Shown piece after piece: positions 43,083-52,691 of a stretch of 64,000 nucleotides of DNA. Both the position numbers and the translations under genes were made by a program. Location of the stretch: the NCBI GenBank assembly GCA_964463375.1, contig CAYXBQ010000007.1, positions 24,619 through 88,618 on the forward strand, given 5' to 3'. A model generated the notes under the pieces. The model made no database searches. It saw nothing but the letters and a program-made list of their open reading frames with translations, and was not told the origin of the DNA. This stretch comes from UMGS1696 sp964463375 (GTDB taxonomy: Bacteria; Bacillota; Clostridia; Oscillospirales; CAG-272). Within the stretch, counting starts at the first letter, position 1. Each line of letters opens with the position of its first letter.

Positions 43083-45494
43083 TTACTTCACTTCTACTGC
43101 GATCTTTCCACCGGTCAGGCCTTCTGCGGTGGCGGTGATGGTCATGGTGCCGGTCTTATCCAAAATGGAACGGATGCAGGCGACTGTATAGCCGGCCAGT
43201 GCCTTTTTATCCGGTCTTGCGAAGGATTCGGTTTCCCGCTGGTCGCCACTGTCGGTTGTGAGCAGTTCCCCTGCCCCTTCTACAGCAAAGGTGATCCTGT
43301 CATCGGCATAAGGGCACACCACACCGTTCTTGTCCACGATGGCGGCGGTGATGTACACTAAGTCGTCTCCGTCTGCGGCAATACACGTGCGGTCGGCGGT
43401 CAATACGATGTGATCGGCGGTGTCGGCGGTGTGAACGATGGCTTCGGCTACGGCGCTGCCGGTTTCATCATAGGCAATGGCCTTCACTTCACCGGGCTGG
43501 TACACCACGTCGTTCCACATGAGTCTGTACCGGGGCATATCGGTACCGGGTGCACTGTCTGCGATGTTGCCGATCCGGGTGAAGGTGCGCTTGCCTTGAG
43601 AAATGCCGTTGACGAACAGCTCCACCATGGGATAGCTGCTGTACACGTGTACCGGCACAATCTGACCTTCCTTCCCTGCCCAGTTCCAGTGGGGGAAGAT
43701 ATGCAGTACGTCGTCGTTTGTCCAATGGGCCTTGTAGCCATAGAACCGATTCTTCGGCAGACCGGCAAGGTCTACGACACCAAAATAGGAGCTGCGAGAC
43801 GGCCACTTGTTGTAGTACGGTGTGGGCTCACCCAGATAATCCATGCCCGTCCAGACGAATTCGCCTGCCACATAGGGATAGTCGTCCTGTGCGGCAAATT
43901 CTCGTTCGGGATAGTAGGCCCAGCCCGGTGCCGCCATATCGTAGGCCGACACGGACAGATCGTCCTCCAGGCGTACGGGAATGTTGATCGCTGCCGGGAA
44001 GCTGTAGACCCCTCTCGTAGACACGCAGGATGCCGTCTCGGTTCCTACCAGCACCATGTCGGGATGCTTCCGGTGGGCTTCGGCGTACATAAAGGGCTTA
44101 TAGTTCAGACCGACTACGTCCACGAAATTGGCAAGGTGGTTGTCAAAGCAAGCCCAGCCACGGTCAAATCCGGCGGTAACGGGACGGGTGGGGTCGGTGT
44201 GGTGTGCCGTTTCGGACAGCATTTTGGCGGCACGCCAGCCTTCCTTGTCGCCCTGTTCGTTGATCTCGTTGCCAATGGACCACAGCACCACAGACGGATG
44301 GTTTCTGTCTCGGCGGATCACATCCACCACATCTCCGGCGGCGTGTTCTCTGTAATACTTGGCATAGCCGCTGGTGACCTTGGGGATATACCATTCGTCG
44401 AAGAATTCGTCCATGACCAAAAAGCCCAGCTCGTCACACAGATCCAGCAGTTCCGGTGAGGGGGGATTGTGGCTGGTACGGATGGCGTTGACACCCATTT
44501 CCTTCATGAGCCGCCGCTGTCTCCGCAGGGCTGCTACGTTGACAGCGGCACCCAGAGAGCCTAAGTCGTGGTGATTGCACACGCCGTTCATCTTTTGTTG
44601 TCTGTCGTTCAGGTAGAAGCCGCCATCCGGGGTGAACTTGATTTTTCTGGCACCGAACTTCACGCTTGCGGTGTCCTGCACATTTCCATTTTCATCCAGC
44701 AGTCGGATATTGGCGGTATACAGGTTGGGGGTGTCGATGTCCCACAGCTGTACATGGGGGATCTGGAAAATGTCGGACAGCTCGCCCAGATAGGTGCCGT
44801 GCTGTACCTGTGCTACGGTCGTGCCGTTTGGATCTACGATGTCCGCCTGGAAGGAAACGGTCTCCGGGCCCGTGTAGTCCAGCTGCAACAGGAATGTAGC
44901 AGATCCTTCGGCGATCTCCAGCTGCCGGAGCCATACGCCGTTGTAATCCATGTGGATGGGGGATTTCTGCACCAGGTACACATTTCTGTAGATACCGGCA
45001 CCGGGGTACCAGCGAGAGCAGTCTTCGTACACTCTGGCTGCTACGGCAATGTAGTTGGTCTTGCCGCACGCCACCAGGTCGGTAATGTCCACGGAGAAGG
45101 ATTTGTAGCCGAAATGGTTGAAGAAGGCGTGCTTGCCGTTGACGTACACGTCGGAGTCCCACATAACGCCATCGAATTCCAGAGAGAGCCGGTTGCCCTG
45201 TGCCTCTGCCGGGATGTCCAGTGCCAGTCGATATACGCCCAGACCTACGATGGGCAGTGCACCTGTACGGCCGCTATGCTCGATGGGACGGGTGATGCCG
45301 TCCTGGGCAATGGCAGAGTAGCTACAGTCGTTGTGTTCGTCAAACACGCCGGTGATGGCCCAGTCATGGGGCACACGGACACACTCCCACTGGGAGTCGT
45401 CATAGTCCGGTGCGAACACCTCTGCCGGGGATGTGCCGTCGGGATACAGCCGGAAGCGCCAGTCATAGGCCAGACGCTTTTTGATTCTTTCCAT
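43083..45494 (-). CDS. Family 2 glycoside hydrolase (beta-galactosidase-like)
   Basis: An 803-aa enzyme without signal peptide: sugar-binding jelly roll, Ig-like domain, TIM barrel, then C-terminal Ig-like and DUF4982-like beta domains. The general acid/base is in VVLWSIGNEINE and the nucleophile glutamate in VAGEFVWTGMDYLGEP, both intact. Family members cleave beta-galactosides, beta-glucuronides or beta-mannosides; galactosidase is the most likely from overall layout. ATG 45494 has AGGAGGG upstream. It is followed by the tRNA cassette and preceded by a solute-binding lipoprotein gene. Confidence 0.9.
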   Translation of the reverse strand: MERIKKRLAYDWRFRLYPDGTSPAEVFAPDYDDSQWECVRVPHDWAITGVFDEHNDCSYSAIAQDGITRPIEHSGRTGALPIVGLGVYRLALDIPAEAQGNRLSLEFDGVMWDSDVYVNGKHAFFNHFGYKSFSVDITDLVACGKTNYIAVAARVYEDCSRWYPGAGIYRNVYLVQKSPIHMDYNGVWLRQLEIAEGSATFLLQLDYTGPETVSFQADIVDPNGTTVAQVQHGTYLGELSDIFQIPHVQLWDIDTPNLYTANIRLLDENGNVQDTASVKFGARKIKFTPDGGFYLNDRQQKMNGVCNHHDLGSLGAAVNVAALRRQRRLMKEMGVNAIRTSHNPPSPELLDLCDELGFLVMDEFFDEWYIPKVTSGYAKYYREHAAGDVVDVIRRDRNHPSVVLWSIGNEINEQGDKEGWRAAKMLSETAHHTDPTRPVTAGFDRGWACFDNHLANFVDVVGLNYKPFMYAEAHRKHPDMVLVGTETASCVSTRGVYSFPAAINIPVRLEDDLSVSAYDMAAPGWAYYPEREFAAQDDYPYVAGEFVWTGMDYLGEPTPYYNKWPSRSSYFGVVDLAGLPKNRFYGYKAHWTNDDVLHIFPHWNWAGKEGQIVPVHVYSSYPMVELFVNGISQGKRTFTRIGNIADSAPGTDMPRYRLMWNDVVYQPGEVKAIAYDETGSAVAEAIVHTADTADHIVLTADRTCIAADGDDLVYITAAIVDKNGVVCPYADDRITFAVEGAGELLTTDSGDQRETESFARPDKKALAGYTVACIRSILDKTGTMTITATAEGLTGGKIAVEVK

Positions 45495-45565
45495 AAAAAT
45501 ACCCTCCTGATATGGTGATCTTACAGGAATATGATACCATATTGGGAGGGATTTGTCAATGGGGC

Positions 45566-47044
45566 TTATTCAGCTTTCATGAGCTTTTGAATGTTTTCTG
45601 AAAGCAGCTTTTTAGCCGCATCTATGATCTTGGCGTAGGCAGAGGCCAGCTCCGCTTTACCGGCGGTAGCATTTTGCAGGTATGTAGACGGCGGTGTGGA
45701 TACGCCTAAGGTGTCGGTCAGGCTGAAGCGGCCGCTTTCCAGGATCAGGTTGAGCATTTCTACGCTTTCCTGGTCGCGGATATATTTGAAGTTCAGCGTA
45801 GTCTCGACATAGGCATTCCGCAGCTCTCCGTAGGATTGGGCGCAGAGGTTTTCTAAGATCACGCCGGTGCGCTCCATATCCGAGGTGGTGATCGGGACAC
45901 CACAGAAGGCGGCATAGCCTGCGATATAGGTCACATAGTCCTGCTGTTCCGTATTATATTTGGGGAACGGCACGATACCGAATTCGGCATCCATATCCCG
46001 GAGCTTTTTCAGAGAGCCCACCGGTTCCAGGTAGAACAGGGCATGGCCGGAGCTGAACACCTCATGCCATTCGTCGGGCTCCAGACCTTTGGTCTTGCCA
46101 TCCAGGCAAACGTAGTCCGCCTCCGGTGCATACAGGAGAGAGACCAGCTTTTCGTATACGGCATAGAAGCGGTCGTCGGGGGTCTTGATCTGGGGTACGC
46201 CACTTTCGTCCCGTTCGATATACGCTTCGTCAGCGGCGATCACAAAGGCATGGGTACAGCCAATGTAGCAGGTCACGCCAAAGCGGTCGCCCAAATTGAT
46301 CTCGCCGTTGCCATCCAGATCCTGTGCTACCGTGCGCATATATTCCTGCATGGTATCCATGGTCCAATCCCCTTCCCGTACCAGAGCATAGGGATCCTCC
46401 AGACCGTTTTCGTCCACGATATCCTTATTGAAGCCGCACATCCAATAGGATTCCTTGAACATCAGGTGCAGGTCGCCCACCAGGAAATACTGATAATCCC
46501 CAAAGGAGATCTCTTCCAGTGCGCTGCCATTCCACCAGGGCTTTTCCAGATCGATGGCAGTCATATCGTTGACATTCAACAGTTCTCCACGGAGAGCAAA
46601 GGGTGCCACAAAGTGGGATTCGTTCCAGAAGCAGGAATAGGTATCGTCTCCGGCGGTGATGCAGGCCTTCATTTCTTCTGTGACCTTGCCGTAGGAGATC
46701 ATGTTCTCGGTGATGGTGATGTTGAGCTTGTCCGACACAGTGGTGTTTCGGTTGTAGACTGCGTCGTTGATGCTTTCACCGGTCAGCTCCTCGGCGGTCA
46801 TGAGGGTATAGGCAAAGTTGCTTTCGTTGTTCAGCATTTGGAAGTCGTAGCCGCCGTAGTCTCCGGTGGGTACCTCGGCCAGCATTGCGGCGTACAGATC
46901 GGCTTCGGTGGTCTCCGTTTCCGTCACGGGCGCATCGGTCTGGGCTGTGCTTTCGTCTTCGGCTGTGGTGGTGTTGGAGGCACAGGAAGCGCAGGTGCCA
47001 CACAGCATAGACAGTAGCAGCAGGATACAAATATGTCGTTTCAT
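45566..47044 (-). CDS. Extracellular solute-binding lipoprotein (orphan) 3
   Basis: A 492-aa lipoprotein (lipobox CASC) of the same paralogous group as those at 25.5 and 47.9 kb, with LTGESINDAVYNRN near residue 80, and DPYALVREGDWTMDTMQEYM and a D-x-DGNGEINLGD calcium-like loop in the middle. ATG 47044 has AAGGAG upstream. It lies next to the GH2 gene on the same strand (72-nt gap), so a role in capturing the oligosaccharide that GH2 processes is plausible. No permease genes are present. Confidence 0.85.
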   Translation of the reverse strand: MKRHICILLLLSMLCGTCASCASNTTTAEDESTAQTDAPVTETETTEADLYAAMLAEVPTGDYGGYDFQMLNNESNFAYTLMTAEELTGESINDAVYNRNTTVSDKLNITITENMISYGKVTEEMKACITAGDDTYSCFWNESHFVAPFALRGELLNVNDMTAIDLEKPWWNGSALEEISFGDYQYFLVGDLHLMFKESYWMCGFNKDIVDENGLEDPYALVREGDWTMDTMQEYMRTVAQDLDGNGEINLGDRFGVTCYIGCTHAFVIAADEAYIERDESGVPQIKTPDDRFYAVYEKLVSLLYAPEADYVCLDGKTKGLEPDEWHEVFSSGHALFYLEPVGSLKKLRDMDAEFGIVPFPKYNTEQQDYVTYIAGYAAFCGVPITTSDMERTGVILENLCAQSYGELRNAYVETTLNFKYIRDQESVEMLNLILESGRFSLTDTLGVSTPPSTYLQNATAGKAELASAYAKIIDAAKKLLSENIQKLMKAE

Positions 47045-47157
47045 AGGTCGATTCTCCTTGCTATTTTCTGTAGGTATCCTTATTATATAACAGTGGTCTC
47101 CAATTGTCAAGCCATAATTGACAATTTTGCCAAATGTACGCCGATCTTTTGAACAAA

Positions 47158-47197
47158 GCAAAAAGAGAACCGCATTTGGTCGTACAGTTCTCTTTTT
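47158..47197. terminator. Terminator after spoVT
   Basis: AAAAAGAGAAC (47160-47170) pairs with GTTCTCTTTTT (47187-47197), with T and A tracts on both sides, active for spoVT on the minus strand. Confidence 0.85.
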
Positions 47198-47211
47198 ATT
47201 ATGCAGTTGCT

Positions 47212-47754
47212 TCAGCTTTCCAGCTGTCGTCCTAAGAATCCGGCGGCTGTTTGGATCAGCTTGGTCTCCAGATCCGTGGGGGCTTTGGTGCTTGTTTCGT
47301 CGGCAAAGACCGATGCCACACAGCCGGTGATGTCGCCTTCGCTGGAAATGGGCATTAGGCAGGATACACGAGCGGCAGCGCCTTCCACCAAAGGCATGGG
47401 CTCCTTGCCTTCGCAGGTGTACAGCTGTCGGGTCTCCATGATGCTTTCCACCTCCTGTGCCAGCTTGCGATCCGTGTATTCCCTTCGCGGGATCCCGGCA
47501 CAGGCCACAATGGCATCCCGGTCGCAGATCACGCAGGCCAGGCCGCAGGTCTTATACAGCGTTTCCGCATACTGACCGGCAAACTGGGCAAGCTCTCCGA
47601 TGGGGGAATACTTTTTGAAGATGACTTCACCCTCTCTGTCTACAAATATTTCCAGGGGATCTCCCTCCCGTATGCGCATAGTTCGACGTATTTCCTTTGG
47701 TATCACCACGCGACCCAAATCATCAATTCTTCTAACAATTCCCGTTGCTTTCAT
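47212..47754 (-). CDS. spoVT: Stage V sporulation transcription factor SpoVT
   Basis: A 180-aa regulator: AbrB-type swapped-hairpin DNA-binding domain (residues 1-50, MKATGIVRRIDDLGRVVIPKEI) and a C-terminal GAF domain. SpoVT modulates late forespore (sigma-G) genes and is tied to endospore formation, so this lineage is a spore former or a recent descendant. It lies between two solute-binding lipoprotein genes and has its own terminator. Confidence 0.95.
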   Translation of the reverse strand: MKATGIVRRIDDLGRVVIPKEIRRTMRIREGDPLEIFVDREGEVIFKKYSPIGELAQFAGQYAETLYKTCGLACVICDRDAIVACAGIPRREYTDRKLAQEVESIMETRQLYTCEGKEPMPLVEGAAARVSCLMPISSEGDITGCVASVFADETSTKAPTDLETKLIQTAAGFLGRQLES

Positions 47755-47855
47755 TTTATTCTCCTTTGCGATACAGAAACCTCGGTGGTTTTCTCTGTCG
47801 GAGATATTGTTTGCATTTTTCGGGAAATTATACGAGAAGCGGAAAGGATGTGGTG

Positions 47856-49370
47856 TTATTCCTTTTCAAAGCTTTCAATGGCTTTTTCGATCGTCGTGTT
47901 GATCTTCGTGAGGTTTTTCTCCACGGCAGAGGCAAAATCGGTCTTGCCGTTGCGCATTTGCCCAACGAATACGTTGCGAATATCGTCCATCCAGAATACG
48001 TCACCCATATCGAAGGCACGGGTGTTGTATACGATATCCAGCATTTCCGAGGAGTCGGGGTCACGGGTATATTTTTCCCGCAGAGCCACTTGATAGTATG
48101 CCGGAACCAGGGTGTTCTTTGCGCCCACTGCCATGGCTTCCATGATCACGCTGGTGCATTCGATGTGGGTATTCGACACCGGCACGCAGTACAGCCAGCC
48201 GTCGATGGTACGGGAGCGGTAGTTTGCCTGATCTTCGGACAGCTTGGGAACGGGGAGCAGACCAAAATCATCCTCCATATCCCGGATGGATTGCAGTGAG
48301 CCTACGTTTGTCATCTCAAATAGGCTAACACCCTTAGAGAACAATGTATGCCCATCGTTTCTGGCTTGGTCATCCGGACCAATGGTCATGGTCACAGCCA
48401 GCTTCTTATCATCAAAGGTATCGAAGTATATGCCCTGCTGTTCGGTTTTTTCCACGATCTTATTAAGCAGCGTAAAGAACTGGTCGTCGTCTTTTACTGC
48501 CAGATACGGCAGGTCATTCGAATCCTTACGCACGGTATCCTGATCTGCACCGACCCAGAAGGTCGGATAGTAGAAATCATATTGGCTGATCACGCCCAGT
48601 ACATCGGCATCGTTGTATTTTCCGTCCCCATCCACATCGGTGACCACGGTCTCTGCCATGGAGAAAAAGGCATCGATCGTCCAGGTGCCATCCCGCACCA
48701 TATCGTACAGTTCCGGCAAACCGTAGTTCAGTGCCATTTGCTTGTTGTACAGCACCAGATTCGTCCACTCAAACAAATTGATCGCATCATCGCTGTAGGC
48801 AAAATACAGCTTGCCATCGATCGTCATAGCATCGTTGATCGTTTCCACATACCAGGGCTGCGTGATGTCGCAATACGGCAGCTGGCCGATCGGGATCATC
48901 AGTCCCTCCTGTGCAATGGAGAAAGCATCCCGGCAGATCAGCATATTCAGTTCGTAATCGTCGGAGCTGGACAGAGCAGATTTGCGGAACTGTTCGGTCA
49001 TATTCCAGTAATTTTCCACATAATCGGCAGCGAATACGATGTTGTAGGTACTCTCGATCTCCCGGTTGCGGTGATACAGTGCGTCGTTGTACGTTTCGCC
49101 TGTCAATTCTGCGGCATCGGCAACGGTCATGATGCTGAAGCTATTGGGATATGCATTGCTTACGGTACGGAAGGCATAGCCCTCATAGTCGGCATCGGGC
49201 AGATAGTCGGCGGCATAGACAATGGGACCTTCCTCCTTGGTCTCTTCGGTCTTTGCTGTAGTGTCCGTTGTGGTGGAAGTTTCATTTTCTTCGGTTTTCC
49301 CACAGGACACAATGCCGGCAGCAAGCAGCAACGCCATGAGCAGGCATACGCTTTTTAGATTCTTTTGCAT
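47856..49370 (-). CDS. Extracellular solute-binding lipoprotein (orphan) 4
   Basis: A 504-aa lipoprotein (lipobox GIVSC) with Thr/Glu-rich linker. Paralogue marks: LTGETYNDALYHRN, LYDMVRDGTWTIDAFFSM, and the DVDGDGKYNDADVLG loop. It pairs in style with the protein at 45.6 kb but is separated from it by spoVT. ATG 49370 has AAAGGG upstream. The promoter at 49414-49442 abuts an 11-nt G tract. No ABC membrane component is encoded within the window. Confidence 0.85.
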   Translation of the reverse strand: MQKNLKSVCLLMALLLAAGIVSCGKTEENETSTTTDTTAKTEETKEEGPIVYAADYLPDADYEGYAFRTVSNAYPNSFSIMTVADAAELTGETYNDALYHRNREIESTYNIVFAADYVENYWNMTEQFRKSALSSSDDYELNMLICRDAFSIAQEGLMIPIGQLPYCDITQPWYVETINDAMTIDGKLYFAYSDDAINLFEWTNLVLYNKQMALNYGLPELYDMVRDGTWTIDAFFSMAETVVTDVDGDGKYNDADVLGVISQYDFYYPTFWVGADQDTVRKDSNDLPYLAVKDDDQFFTLLNKIVEKTEQQGIYFDTFDDKKLAVTMTIGPDDQARNDGHTLFSKGVSLFEMTNVGSLQSIRDMEDDFGLLPVPKLSEDQANYRSRTIDGWLYCVPVSNTHIECTSVIMEAMAVGAKNTLVPAYYQVALREKYTRDPDSSEMLDIVYNTRAFDMGDVFWMDDIRNVFVGQMRNGKTDFASAVEKNLTKINTTIEKAIESFEKE

Positions 49371-49413
49371 AATATAGCCCTTTCTTTTGATGAAATCTGC
49401 TGGGATCTTGTAT

Positions 49414-49453
49414 AGTATACACGATTGCATCGACAAAATCAACCCCCCCCCCC
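49414..49453 (-). promoter_or_regulatory. Lipoprotein 4 promoter with an adjacent G11 tract
   Basis: On the minus strand a run of 11 G (49443-49453) is followed at once by TTGATT (49437-49442), a 17-nt spacer and TATACT (49414-49419). Confidence 0.65.
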
Positions 49454-49552
49454 GAAATATGTTATCAATTTGGATACAAATTTCGGCTTTTTATTGAACT
49501 ACACAGCATTTTTCGCCAACGGTTCATCTATATTGACGCATGTAACACAAAA

Positions 49553-49586
49553 AGACCCACACCAACGGTAGTCGGCATGGGTCTGA
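49553..49586 (-). terminator. Terminator after the TetR gene
   Basis: AGACCCA and TGGGTCT arms around a 19-nt loop; T run on the minus side. Confidence 0.8.
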
Positions 49587-49591
49587 AAAAA

Positions 49592-50179
49592 TTATTCTGC
49601 TTTGTACTTTTCCTGGAACATAGCGATGCTCTCCTTCAGAACCCGGATCTGGGACTTCAGGTAATATTCGTCCTCGAACATGGCATAATGTACGCAGGCA
49701 CGGATCAGGATGAAGATCAGCGGGGTAAGCGTTTCTGCAGGGATCCCAAGACCCTCTTCCAGAGACTGCGCATACTCCTTGTACCGCTCGTTCACGCCAT
49801 CATAGAACTTCTTACCATATTCCATGTACTTCGGGTGGGTGTAGATCTGGTACATCAGACGGTATTTCTTGCCGTGCTCGCGAGCCGTCCAATAGGGGAT
49901 CTCATCGATGAATTTGTCAAGCTCCGCCGGATTCTTGGGCGCCTTCGACATAAACTCATCTTCCACCTTGCTCATGCAAAAGCCCGTGGACTGGATGATC
50001 AGATCGTCCAAATTTTCAAAATACACGTACAGATTCCCGGAGGTACAGTTACAATACTTGGCCAGCAGCTTGATGCCGGTCCCATTGAAACCGTTGTCGG
50101 CGTAACACTCGAAACACCGCTCCATGATCTCTTCCTTCCGCTGTCTTACAGCTTCTTCACTTCTTGCCCTTCCCTGCAT
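49592..50179 (-). CDS. TetR/AcrR family transcriptional regulator
   Basis: A 195-aa repressor: N-terminal helix-turn-helix (residues ~12-58, with GTGIKLLAKYCNCTSGNLYVYF) and a helical ligand domain. A perfect palindrome fills its own promoter (50223-50251), which supports autoregulation. No pump or enzyme gene shares the same short intergenic region, so its target set is unclear; the MFS gene at 50428-51618 lies upstream on the same strand. ATG 50179 has GAGGTG upstream. Confidence 0.88.
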   Translation of the reverse strand: MQGRARSEEAVRQRKEEIMERCFECYADNGFNGTGIKLLAKYCNCTSGNLYVYFENLDDLIIQSTGFCMSKVEDEFMSKAPKNPAELDKFIDEIPYWTAREHGKKYRLMYQIYTHPKYMEYGKKFYDGVNERYKEYAQSLEEGLGIPAETLTPLIFILIRACVHYAMFEDEYYLKSQIRVLKESIAMFQEKYKAE

Positions 50180-50222
50180 GTCAGCACCTCATTTCTTATG
50201 ATATGGCTCTTAAACATATGGT

Positions 50223-50251
50223 ATTATAACACACATTTTCGAAAATGTCAA
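50223..50251 (-). promoter_or_regulatory. TetR promoter with palindromic operator
   Basis: TTGACA (50246-50251), 17-nt spacer, TATAAT (50223-50228) on the minus strand. ACATTTTCGAAAATGT (50233-50248), a perfect 16-bp palindrome, lies in the spacer and overlaps the -35. Confidence 0.75.
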
Positions 50252-50427
50252 TCGTTTTTGTCGGATTTTTTGCAAAAATAAATGAAATTTTGTCTATTTT
50301 TGTTCTTATCCCAAATATCTCCAGAAAAGCGTGGTAATTTTGCACAATATATAGCTGCTATACCACCTGCATATACGTATATTTGCGTAAATATATTTCA
50401 ACGAGCGTTTCTTCACTACCGGCGTTT

Positions 50428-51618
50428 TTATGCACATGTACCATCCCTGTGCTGCAGCAGCCGGTTCAGTCGTTCCGACATGGCACACATCAAGATGGCA
50501 AACGCGGCTATATAGAACGGATACAGTCCCATGGCGATATGCTGCGCCAAAAAGCCAAACAGCGGCGGGCATAGGGTGCTGCCCACGTAGGCACTTGCCA
50601 TTTGGATCCCCACGATGGATTGGGAATTTTCCGCACCAAAGTTAGAAGGGGTGCTGTGGATGATACAGGGGTAGATGGGTGCGCATCCAAAACCGGTGAT
50701 GGCCATACCGATGGCGGCTGTGACCCAGGTATCGGTGGGGATGGCGATCAGGACGATACCGCCCAGCAGGATGACGGAACCCAGCCGGATCAGCCGCTTG
50801 TCTCCCACTCGATCGGCGATGAATCCATTGAGGAACCGACCGACGGTCAGTCCTAAGTACACAAGGGAACCGTATCCGGCTGCGATCTCCGAGGCAAGAC
50901 CGTGGTACTCTACTAAGTAGCTGGTAGCCCAGTTCATGGCGGTGGCTTCCATGGCGCAATAACCAAAGAAGGCGCACAGCAGGTAGGGCACGCCGGGGAT
51001 TCGCAGTGCTTTTCGCACACCCAGCGGCTCGGTTTTCTCCGGTGCGATCTCGTGGGTAGTGCTTCCCTGTTTCTGCTTCCAAAGCGGCAGGGACAGGAAA
51101 ATGCAAATGGTCAACACGATCTGGATGCAGGAGACGATGCGGTAGCCGTCCGACCAGGTGCGCATGTCGCTGGTGAGGCAATACTGCATGATGTACGGGC
51201 TGATGGAGGCACCCAATCCCCAACAGCAGTGGAGCCAGCTCATGTGTCGTGCTGCCAGATGCAGTGCCACGTAGTTGTTCAGCGCAGCGTCCACGGCGCC
51301 GGCTCCCAGGCCATAGGGGATCGCCCACAGACATAGCTGCCAGAATGCATCCGAAACGGAGAAGCCGAACAGAGCGATAGCGGTCATGGCTACGCTGACG
51401 GCAGTGGTCAGGCCCGCACCCAGCTTATGGGTGACACGGTCGGAGGACAGGCTGGATAGGATGGTGCAGCCGGAGATGAGCATGGTGATGATGCCGCCCA
51501 TGGACAGAGATGCGCCAAGCTCCATCCGCATGACCGGCCAGGCTGAACCGAGCAGAGAGTCCGGCAGACCTAAGCTGATAAAGGATAGATAGATGATGGC
51601 GATGAGCAGTGAAAACAT
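50428..51618 (-). CDS. MFS transporter
   Basis: A 396-aa permease with 12 predicted TM helices, no signal peptide. It resembles the FucP/NNP-like sugar or nucleoside branch of the major facilitator superfamily; substrate unknown. ATG 51618 has GAGGTG upstream; the longer frame lacks such a site. It faces an AraC gene across a 180-nt gap with an AraC promoter, a common layout for a sugar-sensing regulator and its transporter. Confidence 0.85.
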   Translation of the reverse strand: MFSLLIAIIYLSFISLGLPDSLLGSAWPVMRMELGASLSMGGIITMLISGCTILSSLSSDRVTHKLGAGLTTAVSVAMTAIALFGFSVSDAFWQLCLWAIPYGLGAGAVDAALNNYVALHLAARHMSWLHCCWGLGASISPYIMQYCLTSDMRTWSDGYRIVSCIQIVLTICIFLSLPLWKQKQGSTTHEIAPEKTEPLGVRKALRIPGVPYLLCAFFGYCAMEATAMNWATSYLVEYHGLASEIAAGYGSLVYLGLTVGRFLNGFIADRVGDKRLIRLGSVILLGGIVLIAIPTDTWVTAAIGMAITGFGCAPIYPCIIHSTPSNFGAENSQSIVGIQMASAYVGSTLCPPLFGFLAQHIAMGLYPFYIAAFAILMCAMSERLNRLLQHRDGTCA

Positions 51619-51694
51619 ATGGTACACCTCACAGGAAAATATGCTGTCGTGCATTTTAAGGTATATTGCGGGTCGCACTATGTAGATACACCTC

Positions 51695-51723
51695 TTGACT
51701 TTGCAACAGAAAGCTGGTATAAT
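51695..51723 (+). promoter_or_regulatory. Promoter of the AraC gene
   Basis: TTGACT (51695-51700), 17-nt spacer, TATAAT (51718-51723). Confidence 0.8.
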
Positions 51724-51798
51724 TATAGAAAAGCAATGCAGATAAATCTATCAAAATCCGACAGAAAAGTATAACATTCTTGCATAGGAGTGGTGGCA

Positions 51799-52674
51799 AT
51801 GAACGGAAACAGCGATCTGCGTGAAAGCTTAGCCTATTCCAATGAAGATACGCCGATTTTGGTCACGCAGGGGCGCATGTCTCAGTATCCCGGATACACG
51901 GCTATGAGCCACTGGCATGAAGAGCTGGAATGTATTTTGGTGGACAGTGGTGTACTGCACTACAATGTCAATGGGGCAGAGATCCTGATCGAGCCGGGGG
52001 ACGGAATTTTTATCAATACCCGACAGCTCCACTACGCCTTTGTACCGGAACAAACCGAAGTAGCATATCGCTGTGTGCTGTTTCATCCGTCTTTGCTGGG
52101 TGGCAACCTCTATTTTGAACGAAAGTTTATGCTGCCGGTGCTGTACGATGAGACCATGTCCAGTCGGGTGCTGCATCGAGACGATCCCACAGAAGGTTCG
52201 ATCCTGGCAGCCTGCGACACACTTTACACCCTTCGTGATCTGGCGGGACATGAGCTGCTCTGGATGGGGCGGCTATACGACATTTGGCATGGGCTATATC
52301 AGCTGCGGAGTCCGGCAAAAGTCACCACGGGACATCCGCAGCAGCTGCGTTCCATCAAGGATATGGTGGCGTTTATCGGGGATCATTACAAAGAAAATAT
52401 CACCCTACAGGACATCAGTGAGGCGGGCAATGTCAGTAAGACCGGCTGCTGCGTTCTGTTTCGGGAATATATCCGCACGTCCCCCATTGCGTATCTCAAC
52501 CGGTGTCGGCTGGAACAGGGCGCGACGTTGCTGGCGGGTTCCGATCTTACTGTGACCCAAATCGCATACAGTGTGGGATTCTCCGGGGCCAGCTACTTTG
52601 CGGAGATGTTCCGGCAGCAATACGGTCTCTCGCCACGGGAATACAGGCAGCAGAAGCGGAAGGCAATAGAATGA
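51799..52674 (+). CDS. AraC family regulator with cupin sensor
   Basis: A 291-aa protein: N-terminal cupin (residues ~25-95) with HWHEELECILVDSG and LHYNVNGAEI, a helical linker, and a C-terminal pair of helix-turn-helix motifs (~188-285) ending in GASYFAEMFRQQYGLSPREYR. Such proteins respond to a small sugar or metabolite and activate nearby transport or catabolic genes; the divergent MFS gene is the likely target. ATG 51799 has AGGAG 8 nt upstream. rnhA follows 17 nt downstream, perhaps by readthrough. Confidence 0.9.
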   Translation: MNGNSDLRESLAYSNEDTPILVTQGRMSQYPGYTAMSHWHEELECILVDSGVLHYNVNGAEILIEPGDGIFINTRQLHYAFVPEQTEVAYRCVLFHPSLLGGNLYFERKFMLPVLYDETMSSRVLHRDDPTEGSILAACDTLYTLRDLAGHELLWMGRLYDIWHGLYQLRSPAKVTTGHPQQLRSIKDMVAFIGDHYKENITLQDISEAGNVSKTGCCVLFREYIRTSPIAYLNRCRLEQGATLLAGSDLTVTQIAYSVGFSGASYFAEMFRQQYGLSPREYRQQKRKAIE

Positions 52675-52691
52675 GAAAGGTAGAAAAATGT

